Below are positions 57,411 through 64,000 of a stretch of DNA of 64,000 bases, piece by piece. The notes under the pieces are model-generated. The model made no database searches, was not told where the DNA came from, and worked only from the letters and a program-made list of their open reading frames with translations. This stretch comes from Actinoplanes nipponensis (GTDB taxonomy: Bacteria > Actinomycetota > Actinomycetes > Mycobacteriales > Micromonosporaceae): positions 123,491 to 187,490 of the forward strand of contig NZ_BOMQ01000065.1 of NCBI RefSeq assembly GCF_016862275.1, in the 5' to 3' direction. Numbering within the stretch: the first letter of the stretch is position 1; the number at the start of each line of letters is the position of its first letter. Made by a program: the position numbers and the translations under genes.

Positions 57411-58832
57411 ATGGAGCTGGCGACCGAGACCGAACGCAAGTACGACGTTCCCGCCGGCTTCGCGCTGCCGGCCCTGACCGGGGCGGGCGGTGCCCAGGAG
57501 TTCGGGCCCGCCGAGACCCACGAGCTGGACGCGACCTACTTCGACACCGAGGATCTGCGCCTGGCGCGGCACAAGCGGACCCTGCGGCGGCGCACCGGCG
57601 GCGGGGACGCGGGCTGGCACCTCAAGACGCCGGCCGGCGCGTCGAGCCGTACCGAGCACCGGCTGCCGCTGACCGACGGGGACGTCGTGCCCGGTGAGCT
57701 GGCCGCGGAGGTGCGCACGGTCGTGCGGACCCGCCCGCTGCGGCCGGTCGCCCGGCTGCGTACCCATCGGGTCGAGACGCCGCTGCGCGACGCTCAGGGC
57801 CGTACCCTCGCGCTCGTCGCGCAGGACCGGGTCGCGGCCGAGACCGACGACGGCGCCCAGCAGTGGGAGGAGCTCGAGGTCGAGCTGGTCGACGGCGGGC
57901 CCGAGGTGCTCGACGCCGTCGAGGGCCTGCTGCTGGCCGCCGGCGCGACGCCCGCCACCGGGCCGTCGAAGCTGGCCCGGGCGCTGGGCGACCGGCTCGC
58001 CGCGCCGCGGCGGCGGCGGAAGATCAACCCCGTGCTCCGGTACGCGCGTGAGCAGCGCGAAGCCATCGAGCAGCAGGACACCGGGGTACGCGCCGGCGAC
58101 CCCGAAGCCGTGCACAAGATGCGGGTGGCCACCCGGCGCCTGCGCAGCACCCTGAAGACGTTCAAGGCCTCCTTCGCCCCGCCGCGGGCCGCCGCGCTCA
58201 GCGACGAGCTCAAGTGGCTGGCCACCCGCCTCGGCGACGTCCGCGACGGCCAGGTCCTCGAGCACAAGCTGCTGGCCGACACCGCCGGCTTCCCGGAGGT
58301 CGCCCGGGGCATCTGCGCCCACCTCGACGCCCAGGTGGAGCGCGGTCGCGAGGCGCTCACCGAGGCCCTGGACAGCGACCGTTACCTGGCCATGCTCGAC
58401 GCCATGGACGAGCTGGTCGACGATCCGGAGCCGGACGACGCGGGCGCGCTGCGCCGGGCCCGCCGGGCGCTGGGCAAGGCCGACCGGCTGCTGGACGAGG
58501 CGCTGGCCGGCGGCGAGGACGCCGAGCTGCACGAGGCGCGCAAGGCGTACAAGCGGGCCCGGTACGCGGTGGAGGTCTTCGCCCCCAGCGCCGGCAAGCC
58601 GGGCAGGCAGCTGGTGAAGTCGCTGACCGCGCTGCAGGACGTGCTGGGCGCGCACCAGGATTCGGTGATCGCCCGCGAGGTGCTGCGGGAGGTGGCCGCC
58701 GGCGCGCCGGACGCGTTCGGCTACGGCGTGCTGTGGGCGCGCCAGGAGCGGGTCGGTGAAGAGACCCGCGCCGGGCTGCCGCCGGTGGTCACGGCCTCGC
58801 GGCGGGCCCGGCTGCGCCGCTGGCTCGGCTGA
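57411..58832 (+). CDS. CYTH and CHAD domain protein (polyphosphate-associated)
   Basis: The 473-residue protein has an N-terminal CYTH triphosphate tunnel domain (1-185) with the ETERKYD signature (ExExK), and basic residues on later strands. The C-terminal CHAD domain (205-465) has the conserved histidines and basic residues in AVHKMRVATRRLRSTLKTF, RLGDVRDGQVLEHKL and LHEARKAYKRARYAVE. CHAD domains bind polyphosphate; CYTH can cleave triphosphates. Followed at once by PPK2, it probably acts on polyphosphate. Confidence 0.92.
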   Translation: MELATETERKYDVPAGFALPALTGAGGAQEFGPAETHELDATYFDTEDLRLARHKRTLRRRTGGGDAGWHLKTPAGASSRTEHRLPLTDGDVVPGELAAEVRTVVRTRPLRPVARLRTHRVETPLRDAQGRTLALVAQDRVAAETDDGAQQWEELEVELVDGGPEVLDAVEGLLLAAGATPATGPSKLARALGDRLAAPRRRRKINPVLRYAREQREAIEQQDTGVRAGDPEAVHKMRVATRRLRSTLKTFKASFAPPRAAALSDELKWLATRLGDVRDGQVLEHKLLADTAGFPEVARGICAHLDAQVERGREALTEALDSDRYLAMLDAMDELVDDPEPDDAGALRRARRALGKADRLLDEALAGGEDAELHEARKAYKRARYAVEVFAPSAGKPGRQLVKSLTALQDVLGAHQDSVIAREVLREVAAGAPDAFGYGVLWARQERVGEETRAGLPPVVTASRRARLRRWLG

Positions 58833-58884
58833 CGTTCACCCGCCGTCCAGTTGTCAGGCCCGTCCCAGTGGGTATGACAACGGC

Positions 58885-59871
58885 ATGCAGGCCGAGCGGG
58901 AACACGAGCAGCAGGAGCCGCGGGACGACGCGCGCCAGTACGACGAGGAGCTCCTCACCCAGCCGTACCACGGTCCGATCAGCGAGCTGGGCGGTTACCG
59001 GGTCGCGGACGACGATGACGACGATCCGGTGCTGCTCAACGCCGACGGCAGCCCGGTGGACACCTGGCGCGAGGACTACCCGTACGACTTCCGGCTGCCC
59101 CGGGCCGACTACGACCACGACAAGCGCCTGCTGCAGATCGAGCTGCTCAAGCTGCAGAACTGGTGCAAGCGCACCGGCGAGCGGATGGTGATCCTCTTCG
59201 AGGGCCGCGACGCCGCCGGCAAGGGCGGCACGATCAAGCGCTTCATGGAGCATCTCAACCCGCGGGGCGCCTCCGTGGTGGCGCTGGAGAAGCCCAACGA
59301 GCGCGAGAGCAGCCAGTGGTACTTCCAGCGCTACATCAAGCACCTGCCGGCGGCCGGCGAGATCGTGCTCTTCGACCGGTCCTGGTACAACCGGGCCGGG
59401 GTGGAGCGGGTGATGGGCTTCTGCACCCGCGCCGAGTACCTGGAGTTCATGCGGCAGGCGCCGGACCTGGAACGGATGCTGGTCCGCTCGGGGATCAACC
59501 TGATCAAGTTCTGGTTCTCGGTCTCGCAGGGCGAGCAGCGCACCCGGTTCGCGATCCGGCAGGTCGACCCGGTACGCCAGTGGAAGCTCTCGCCGATGGA
59601 CATCGAGTCGCTGGACAAGTGGGGCGACTACACCGAGGCCAAGGAGGCGATGTTCTTCTACACCGACACCGCCGACGCCCCGTGGACCGTGGTCAAGAGC
59701 AACGACAAGAAGCGGGCCCGGCTGGAGGCGATCCGGTACGTGCTGAACCGCTTCCAGTACGACGACAAGGACGCCGACGTCGTGGGCTCCCCCGACCCGC
59801 AGATCGTCGGCCCCGCCTCGCTGGCCGTCGAGGGCACCGAGATGAGCCCGCGGGTATTCCCTCGGCTCTAG
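58885..59871 (+). CDS. ppk2: Polyphosphate kinase 2
   Basis: The 328-residue protein is PPK2, which phosphorylates nucleoside diphosphates with polyphosphate. It has the P-loop FEGRDAAGKGGTIKRF (residues 106-120), the lid and Walker B region VLFDRSWYNRAGVERVMGF (161-179), and KLSPMDIESLDKWGDYTEAKEAMF. The N-terminal 55 residues are acidic (ADDDDDDP), and a basic or long N-terminal extension is common. ATG 58885 is chosen because the family starts near here; TATGAC, six bases before it, suggests a leaderless or short-leader mRNA. It forms a pair with the CYTH-CHAD gene. Confidence 0.93.
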   Translation: MQAEREHEQQEPRDDARQYDEELLTQPYHGPISELGGYRVADDDDDDPVLLNADGSPVDTWREDYPYDFRLPRADYDHDKRLLQIELLKLQNWCKRTGERMVILFEGRDAAGKGGTIKRFMEHLNPRGASVVALEKPNERESSQWYFQRYIKHLPAAGEIVLFDRSWYNRAGVERVMGFCTRAEYLEFMRQAPDLERMLVRSGINLIKFWFSVSQGEQRTRFAIRQVDPVRQWKLSPMDIESLDKWGDYTEAKEAMFFYTDTADAPWTVVKSNDKKRARLEAIRYVLNRFQYDDKDADVVGSPDPQIVGPASLAVEGTEMSPRVFPRL

Positions 59872-59925
59872 TGACCTTAAAAGCGTTGTCGCCGGGCCGC
59901 TGCGGTGGTTAACGTGGCCGTACAC

Positions 59926-59985
59926 GTGAGAGGAGGTGGTCCGAAGTTGTATAGCAACGGGACTCGTGAGGTGGCTGTCCGCTAG
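59926..59985 (+). CDS. 19-codon ORF at the head of a possible structured RNA
   Basis: A GTG at 59926 opens a frame of 19 codons (VRGGGPKLYSNGTREVAVR) ending at TAG 59985. The first codons (AGAGGAGGTGG) could also be a ribosome site for an internal TTG at 59947 (12 codons). It is the most start-like feature in the ppk2-rnz gap. Peptide function, if any, is unknown; it may act as an attenuator or leader. Confidence 0.4.
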   Translation: MRGGGPKLYSNGTREVAVR

Positions 59986-60121
59986 CCGCTGTCCTTGACA
60001 GCTTCGTTTGAACGTCGAGACCGTGTGGCAGCGGTGCGGCGAATACCAGGCAGCCACCCGACCCCCGGGGATCCGGCCCAGTCCGACCGGACCACGCTAC
60101 GGCGCGGAAGTCCCCGGGGGT
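59926..60121 (+). ncRNA. Candidate structured RNA between ppk2 and rnz
   Basis: The stretch contains a long-range pairing ggtggctg (59970-59977) with cagccacc (60051-60058), a hairpin gctgtc-ctt-gacagc (59988-60002), a small one gttg-tatag-caac (59946-59958), and an 11-bp stem acccccgggga (60061-60071) with 60111-60121 enclosing a smaller gtccg/cggac hairpin. The last could be a terminator or an anti-terminator. rnz begins 27 bases later. No Rfam family can be named from memory. Confidence 0.45.
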
Positions 60122-60147
60122 CGCTTCATGTCCGAAGGTGGTGACAG

Positions 60148-61077
60148 ATGCGCCAGCTGACCGTCCTGGGCACGGCGAGCCAGGTGCCCACCCGGCACCG
60201 CAACCAGAACGGCTACCTGCTGCGCTGGGACTCCGAGGTCATCCTGTTCGACCCGGGCGAGGGCACCCAGCGCCAGATGCTGCTGGCCGGGCTGCCGGTG
60301 AGCCCGCTGCGCCGGATCTGCATCACCCACTTCCACGGCGACCACGTGCTCGGCCTGCCCGGCGTGGTCCAGCGCATCTCGCTCGACAAGGTCCCGCACC
60401 CGGTGGCCGTGCACTATCCCGCCGGGGGCCAGGTGTTCTTCGACCGGCTCCGGCACGCCAGCAGCTTCTACGACGTCGCCGACCTGCGGCCCGTACCGGT
60501 CGGCCCGGGTTTCCGGGTGGAGACGCCGGCCGGCGCGCTCACCGCGCTGCCGCTGCGGCACTCGATCGAGACGTACGGGTACCGCCTGGCCGAGCCCGAC
60601 GGGCACCGCATGGTGCCCTCGCTGCTGGCGGCGCACGGCATCGCCGGCCCCGCGATCGGCGAGCTGCAGCGCACCGGCCGCTTCGGCCGGGTCACCCTGG
60701 AGCAGGTCAGCGCGCCGCGGCCGGGTCAGCGGTTCGCCTTCGTGATGGACACCGGGCTGTGCGACAACGTCTTCCACCTCGCCGAGGGCGCCGACCTGCT
60801 GGTCATCGAGTCGACGTTCCTGGCCGAGGACGCTGTGACGGCCGCCCAGGTCGGCCACCTGACGGCGGGCCAGGCCGGGTCGGTGGCCCGGCAGGCGGGG
60901 GTGCGCACGCTGCTGCTCACCCACTTCTCCCAGCGGTACGCCGACAGCGCCCGCTTCCTGGACGAGGCCCGGGCCGAGTTCGACGGCGACATCGTGCTCG
61001 CCGAGGATCTGCTGCAGGTGCCGGTGCCGCCCCGGCTAGGTTCGTCCGATGAGCGTGCATCTGCGTCCCGTCGCTGA
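60148..61077 (+). CDS. rnz: Ribonuclease Z (tRNA 3' endonuclease)
   Basis: The 309-residue enzyme removes the 3' trailer of tRNA precursors. It has the metallo-beta-lactamase metal motif ITHFHGDHVLGLPGV (HxHxDH), the PGEGTQRQM motif, LRHSIETYGYRL, the MDTG metal site in FAFVMDTGLCDNVF and THFSQRY near the end. ATG 60148 has GAAGGTGG about eight bases upstream. The C-terminus overlaps the GNAT start by 29 bases, and a promoter for that gene lies within the rnz 3' end. Confidence 0.93.
   Translation: MRQLTVLGTASQVPTRHRNQNGYLLRWDSEVILFDPGEGTQRQMLLAGLPVSPLRRICITHFHGDHVLGLPGVVQRISLDKVPHPVAVHYPAGGQVFFDRLRHASSFYDVADLRPVPVGPGFRVETPAGALTALPLRHSIETYGYRLAEPDGHRMVPSLLAAHGIAGPAIGELQRTGRFGRVTLEQVSAPRPGQRFAFVMDTGLCDNVFHLAEGADLLVIESTFLAEDAVTAAQVGHLTAGQAGSVARQAGVRTLLLTHFSQRYADSARFLDEARAEFDGDIVLAEDLLQVPVPPRLGSSDERASASRR
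61037..61042 (+). promoter_or_regulatory. -10 element of GNAT gene inside rnz
   Basis: TAGGTT is followed by six bases and the ATG at 61049, all within the last codons of rnz. Confidence 0.5.
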
Positions 61078-61576
61078 CGACGACCTGCGGGCCGTCGGCG
61101 CCCTGCACTACCGGTCCCGCGCCGCCGCGTACGCGGGCATCCTCTCCCCCGAGGCGCTGTCGGCCGGCTCGCCGGAGGCGATGGGCGAATGGTGGGCGGA
61201 GCGGTGGAAGTGGGAACGCGACACGCACCGGCTGACCGTGGCAACCGACGGCGCCACCCTGGCGGGCTTCTCCTACGTGGGGCCGAGCGAAGAGGACGGC
61301 GTCGCCGAGCTGTACGCCATCCACGCCGACCCGGCGTACGTGGGCGCCGGGGTGGGCCGGGCGCTGATGCTCGACGCCCTGCCCGCGCTGGCCCGCCTCG
61401 GCGACCGGGCCGTGCTCTGGGTGCTCACGGCGAACACCCGGGCCCGGCGCTTCTACGAGCGCGGCGGCTGGGCCGCGGACGGCACGACCCGCAACGAGGC
61501 GATCGGCGGGGAACCGGTCGCCCAGCTGCGGTACGGCCGTGCGGTGGAGGGTGGGCGGGAGCGCATGACCGAGTGA
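61049..61576 (+). CDS. GNAT family N-acetyltransferase
   Basis: The 175-residue protein is a full GNAT domain: LRPVADDDLRAVGALHYRSR, LAGFSYVGPSEEDGVAELYAIHADPAYVGAGVGRALM (acetyl-CoA loop Q/R-x-x-G-x-G/A as YVGAGVG), then LWVLTANTRARRFYERGGW. It acetylates an unknown small molecule or protein amine. It overlaps the end of rnz in another frame and appears leaderless from its own -10. Confidence 0.87.
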   Translation: MSVHLRPVADDDLRAVGALHYRSRAAAYAGILSPEALSAGSPEAMGEWWAERWKWERDTHRLTVATDGATLAGFSYVGPSEEDGVAELYAIHADPAYVGAGVGRALMLDALPALARLGDRAVLWVLTANTRARRFYERGGWAADGTTRNEAIGGEPVAQLRYGRAVEGGRERMTE

Positions 61577-61828
61577 ATGCGGGGGAACCTGTGGTCACGC
61601 GCTCCCGCCAACCACGCCCGCCCGAACCGCCATGACGCCTGGCCGGAGGCGCCGACCGGCGGAGGCGTGCCGGTCTGAGCGGTCGAACGGGTCCGGGGTG
61701 CGGGATACCGGCGTGCTGGCGGGGCACGGGGGTGTCACCGCGGGTTCGTCGTCGTCCGGGCCGATCCAGGTCGGTTCTTGCCGGGGGACGGTCAAGGTCC
61801 CGGCTGACGGCGAAGGTCTCGGGGAGCT

Positions 61829-62191
61829 TCAGTCGAAATAGCCTCTGTTCAGTTCGTCGATCTTCGGGGTCTCCCGCCGGGCCATGTTGCCGTCCAGCCC
61901 GGTACGCACCCCGGGCATCGCGCGGACGCTGTTCAAGTCGTGCCGCAGGGTCCAGGCCTCCCGCCACGGGCGGCGGGACGCGAGCTCGGCCCGTTCCCCG
62001 AGCCGGCGCGGAGCGCAGGGCCAGCGCCAGCCGCACCAGACGCAGTTGCCGTCGTGGCCGGGCTCGGCGTGGCGCCTCAGCATCTGCTGAGCGTCCTGCC
62101 AGAGCAGGCGGTCCACGATGTCGGCCGGTACAGCCTCGTCGACGATGACCATCCCCACCCCTCCGTCCGGCTCGTTCAGCTCCTTCGTCAC
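61829..62191 (-). CDS. Small cysteine-rich actinobacterial protein (CxxC...WPC)
   Basis: The 120-residue protein has VPADIVDRLLWQDAQQMLRRHA followed by GNCVWCGWRWPCAPRRLGERAELASRRPW, in which CxxC and WPC could bind zinc. This WCGxxWPCxxRRxAE pattern recurs in short actinobacterial proteins of unknown function. Two starts are possible: 62191, or ATG 62152, which has GGAGGGG five bases upstream. The 252-base gap to the left shows no gene. Confidence 0.68.
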   Translation of the reverse strand: MTKELNEPDGGVGMVIVDEAVPADIVDRLLWQDAQQMLRRHAEPGHDGNCVWCGWRWPCAPRRLGERAELASRRPWREAWTLRHDLNSVRAMPGVRTGLDGNMARRETPKIDELNRGYFD

Positions 62192-62325
62192 TCATACAAC
62201 CCCCGGCAACCGGCACCCGGTCGGACTGTCTGTGCGATCTCAGCAACTATCCGTGACTGTCGCTGTTCGCCGTGGGCGGACACCCCACCGGCATCGATGC
62301 CCGGCGGGCAGGCGTTCTGGACGTC

Positions 62326-63270
62326 ATGGATACCGAACACACGGATGCCGAGCGGGGCGCCCTCGACGCCTACAGCCGTGTCGTGACCGGCGTCGCCGCC
62401 GCCCTGCTGCCGTCGGTCGCGGCGCTGGCCGTCCGTACCCCCCGCGGAGCCGGCGCCGGCTCCGCGGTCACCTTCACCGACGACGGGTTCCTGCTCACCA
62501 ACGCCCACGTGGTCGCCGGCGCGAACGGCGGCACCGCCGCCTTCGCCGACGGCACCGAAACCACATTCGACGTGGTCGGCGCCGACGCGCTCTCCGACCT
62601 GGCCGTCGTCCGCGTCCACCACTCGGGCGCCCCGGCGGCGCCGCTGGGCGACGCCGACGGGCTACGGATCGGCCAACTGGTCGTGGCGGTCGGCAACCCC
62701 ATGGGCCTGGCCGGCTCCGTCACCGCCGGCGTGGTGTCCGGGCTGGGCCGCTCACTGCCCGCCCGCGACGGCCGCCGCGTCCGCATCATCGACAACGTCA
62801 TCCAGACCGACGCGGCGCTCAACCCGGGCAACTCCGGCGGCGCCCTGGCCGACTCCACCGGCGTGGTGGTGGGCGTCAACACGGCCGTCGCGGGCTACGG
62901 CCTGGGTCTGGCCGTACCGGTCAACCGCACCACCCGCCAGATCATCAGCGAGCTGCTCACCACCGGCCGCGTCCGCCGGGCCTGGCTGGGAGTCGCCGGC
63001 GTGCCGGTCCCGCTGCCGCCGCCGATCGCGGAACGGCTGGGCCAGAAACTGGGGCTGCGGGTGGTGGAGGTGGTGCCGGGCAGCCCGGCCGGCACGGCGG
63101 GGATCTACCTGGGCGACATCCTGATCACGGCGGGCGGGGAGCCGGTGCAGACGGTCCAGGCCCTGCAACGACTGATGCTGGGGCCGGCGATCGGGCGGAA
63201 TTTGCCGATCACGGTGCTCCGCAAGAACGCCTTCGTGGATGTCGTCTCCATCCCGAGCGAATTGGCGTGA
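62326..63270 (+). CDS. HtrA-like serine protease without membrane anchor
   Basis: The 314-residue protein has a trypsin-like domain with the catalytic triad His in LLTNAHVVAG, Asp in ALSDLAVVRV and Ser in ALNPGNSGGALADS, then a C-terminal PDZ domain (LGLRVVEVVPGSPAGTAGIYLGDILITAGGEPVQTVQAL). Most actinobacterial HtrA proteins have a membrane segment or signal; here the N-terminus (MDTEHTDAERGALDAYSRVVTG) has none, so it is probably cytoplasmic. ATG 62326 is chosen because the domain begins nearby; an earlier GTG/ATG frame is possible, and no clear ribosome site was seen. Confidence 0.87.
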   Translation: MDTEHTDAERGALDAYSRVVTGVAAALLPSVAALAVRTPRGAGAGSAVTFTDDGFLLTNAHVVAGANGGTAAFADGTETTFDVVGADALSDLAVVRVHHSGAPAAPLGDADGLRIGQLVVAVGNPMGLAGSVTAGVVSGLGRSLPARDGRRVRIIDNVIQTDAALNPGNSGGALADSTGVVVGVNTAVAGYGLGLAVPVNRTTRQIISELLTTGRVRRAWLGVAGVPVPLPPPIAERLGQKLGLRVVEVVPGSPAGTAGIYLGDILITAGGEPVQTVQALQRLMLGPAIGRNLPITVLRKNAFVDVVSIPSELA

Positions 63271-63368
63271 GTCCACGGGCCGAAGTGGGGTGGGGCGTGG
63301 GCGTGGGCCGCACCGGTTGCCGCTAATCAGGCAGCCCACCGATCTGGGCGGGCGGCTTGATTGCTCTT

Positions 63369-63609
63369 CGTGTGAGGTTGCGTGGCCGTCCACTCGTGCG
63401 AGGTCGCGCGGACGCCCACCCGGGCGAGGTCGCTCGGGCGGCCCACCCGTGGGAAGTCGTGCGGCCGGCCCACCCGGGCGAGGTCGCGCGGCCGGCCCAC
63501 CCGGGCGAGATCGCGCGGACGGCCCACCGTGGGAAGTCGCGCGCCCGGCCCACCCGGGCGAGGTCGCGCGGACGGCCCGCCCTGCGAGGTCGCGCGGCCG
63601 GCCGACTCG
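63369..63609. repeat. 27-bp tandem repeat array, about nine units
   Basis: Units of 26-27 bases, typified by gggcgaggtcgcgcgg followed by ccggcccaccc, recur nine times with point changes; three units instead read gtgggaagtcg. The array keeps several frames open on both strands (nine-residue periodic peptides), but no start or ribosome site supports translation. Confidence 0.85.
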
Positions 63610-63727
63610 CATGCGTGGGCAGGGCGGCCGCCAACCCACCGTGCGAGCCGGACCACCGGTTGCCATGCCATGCACTCAGCCGGCAGCACTCAGGGGCGGC
63701 CACCCACGACTCACCGTCCGAATTGCC

Positions 63728-64000
63728 GCCCGCGGATCTTGATGATTCCGGGGCATCCATGTGGGTCGGGGAGCCACAAGATCCAACCAAAGTGCAGCCT
63801 GAAGGGCGGGAGGCTGCGACCGCGAGCAACATTCGACGACCACCTGCGCGGATCTTGAAGTGTCAGAGCACCGTCCCGAACCCCGCAGCCGCAAGTTCCA
63901 CCGACAAGCGCGCCCAAGGCGCGACGGCGCGGGGCAAGCAAGATCGGACGACCACACGCGCCGACCTTGATGAGTCAGGGCACCCTCCTGGGCATGACAG
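63728..64000. repeat. Degenerate ~114-bp repeats
   Basis: Three stretches share gcgcggatcttgatg followed by tcagggcacc at 63732, 63848 and about 63961. The blocks between them share caagatcc-like and gcgagcaa...gacgaccac segments. Spacing of the cttga core is 116 and 112 bases. The third copy runs off the window. No gene is present in 63271-64000. Confidence 0.6.

Noticed and set aside
60061..60121. 11-bp stem before rnz taken as a simple ppk2 terminator
   Set aside because: It is about 190 bases after the ppk2 stop, has a 39-base loop with its own hairpin, and forms part of a larger set of pairings; a leader or sRNA element fits better, though a terminator cannot be excluded.
63327..63858. 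Several long frames across the 27-bp repeats
   Set aside because: They remain open only because the repeat length is a multiple of three. No start signal, ribosome site or homology supports them.

Overview
The window is chromosomal DNA of a very GC-rich mycelial-type actinobacterium, most likely Micromonosporaceae (Actinoplanes-like). The reasons are a WhiB-family regulator, F420 biosynthesis genes (fbiC, fbiA, fbiB), the mycothiol enzyme Mca, several actinobacteria-specific proteins (DUF3499, the DUF1025 metallopeptidase family, DUF4307, TIGR03089), GTG starts, and many leaderless transcripts of the form TANNNT, then 6-8 nt, then the start codon. This is inferred from gene content only; there is no 16S or tRNA gene here.

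Region 1 (1-31.9 kb) follows the gene order known around Mycobacterium tuberculosis Rv3255c-Rv3276c: manA, SIS isomerase, manB, DUF3499, metallopeptidase, whiB, fbiA/fbiB, manC, TIGR03089, FadE25-like dehydrogenase, purE/purK. A Trm112 protein and a cation-diffusion facilitator sit in the mannose operon. About 9 kb (4.2-13.3 kb) interrupts the order. It holds endonuclease V, a damaged toxin-antitoxin pair, a regulator/aldehyde dehydrogenase/DUF779 operon, a deaminase-like/SUKH-3 protein, a second aldehyde dehydrogenase, a fossil acetyltransferase, a DUF3455 protein and a polysaccharide deacetylase lipoprotein.

Region 2 (14.9-21.9 kb) is the F420 cluster: fbiC on the minus strand, with two hypothetical genes, then fbiA-fbiB-Nudix on the plus strand. 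FbiB is short and lacks the usual C-terminal nitroreductase domain.

Region 3 (21.9-44 kb) holds GDP-mannose synthesis, a glycosyltransferase, acetoacetyl-CoA synthetase, a thioesterase, a membrane protein with a threonine-motif tail, acyl-CoA dehydrogenase, UDP-glucose dehydrogenase, a 1691-residue membrane protein built from internal repeats, purEK, a DUF255 thioredoxin-like protein and a GGDEF/EAL c-di-GMP protein.

Region 4 (44-51 kb) matches the mca-DUF4307-greA-metB neighbourhood of mycobacteria, with ilvA, an amidase, a HIT protein and msrA added.

Region 5 (51-57.3 kb) is an accessory stretch of lower GC: a small GntR regulator, a lipoprotein, a DUF4352 protein, an IS5-type transposase fossil, an opine-dehydrogenase-like enzyme and a secreted beta-propeller protein.

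Region 6 (57.3-64 kb) has a polyphosphate pair (CYTH-CHAD protein and PPK2), a candidate structured RNA with a 19-codon ORF, RNase Z, an acetyltransferase, an HtrA-like protease without a membrane anchor, and two sets of tandem repeats.

No CRISPR array, tRNA, rRNA, intact insertion sequence, prophage or biosynthetic megacluster was seen. The items most worth following are the repeat-built membrane protein, the threonine-motif tail, the RNA/ORF before RNase Z, and the palindrome overlapping the whiB promoter.
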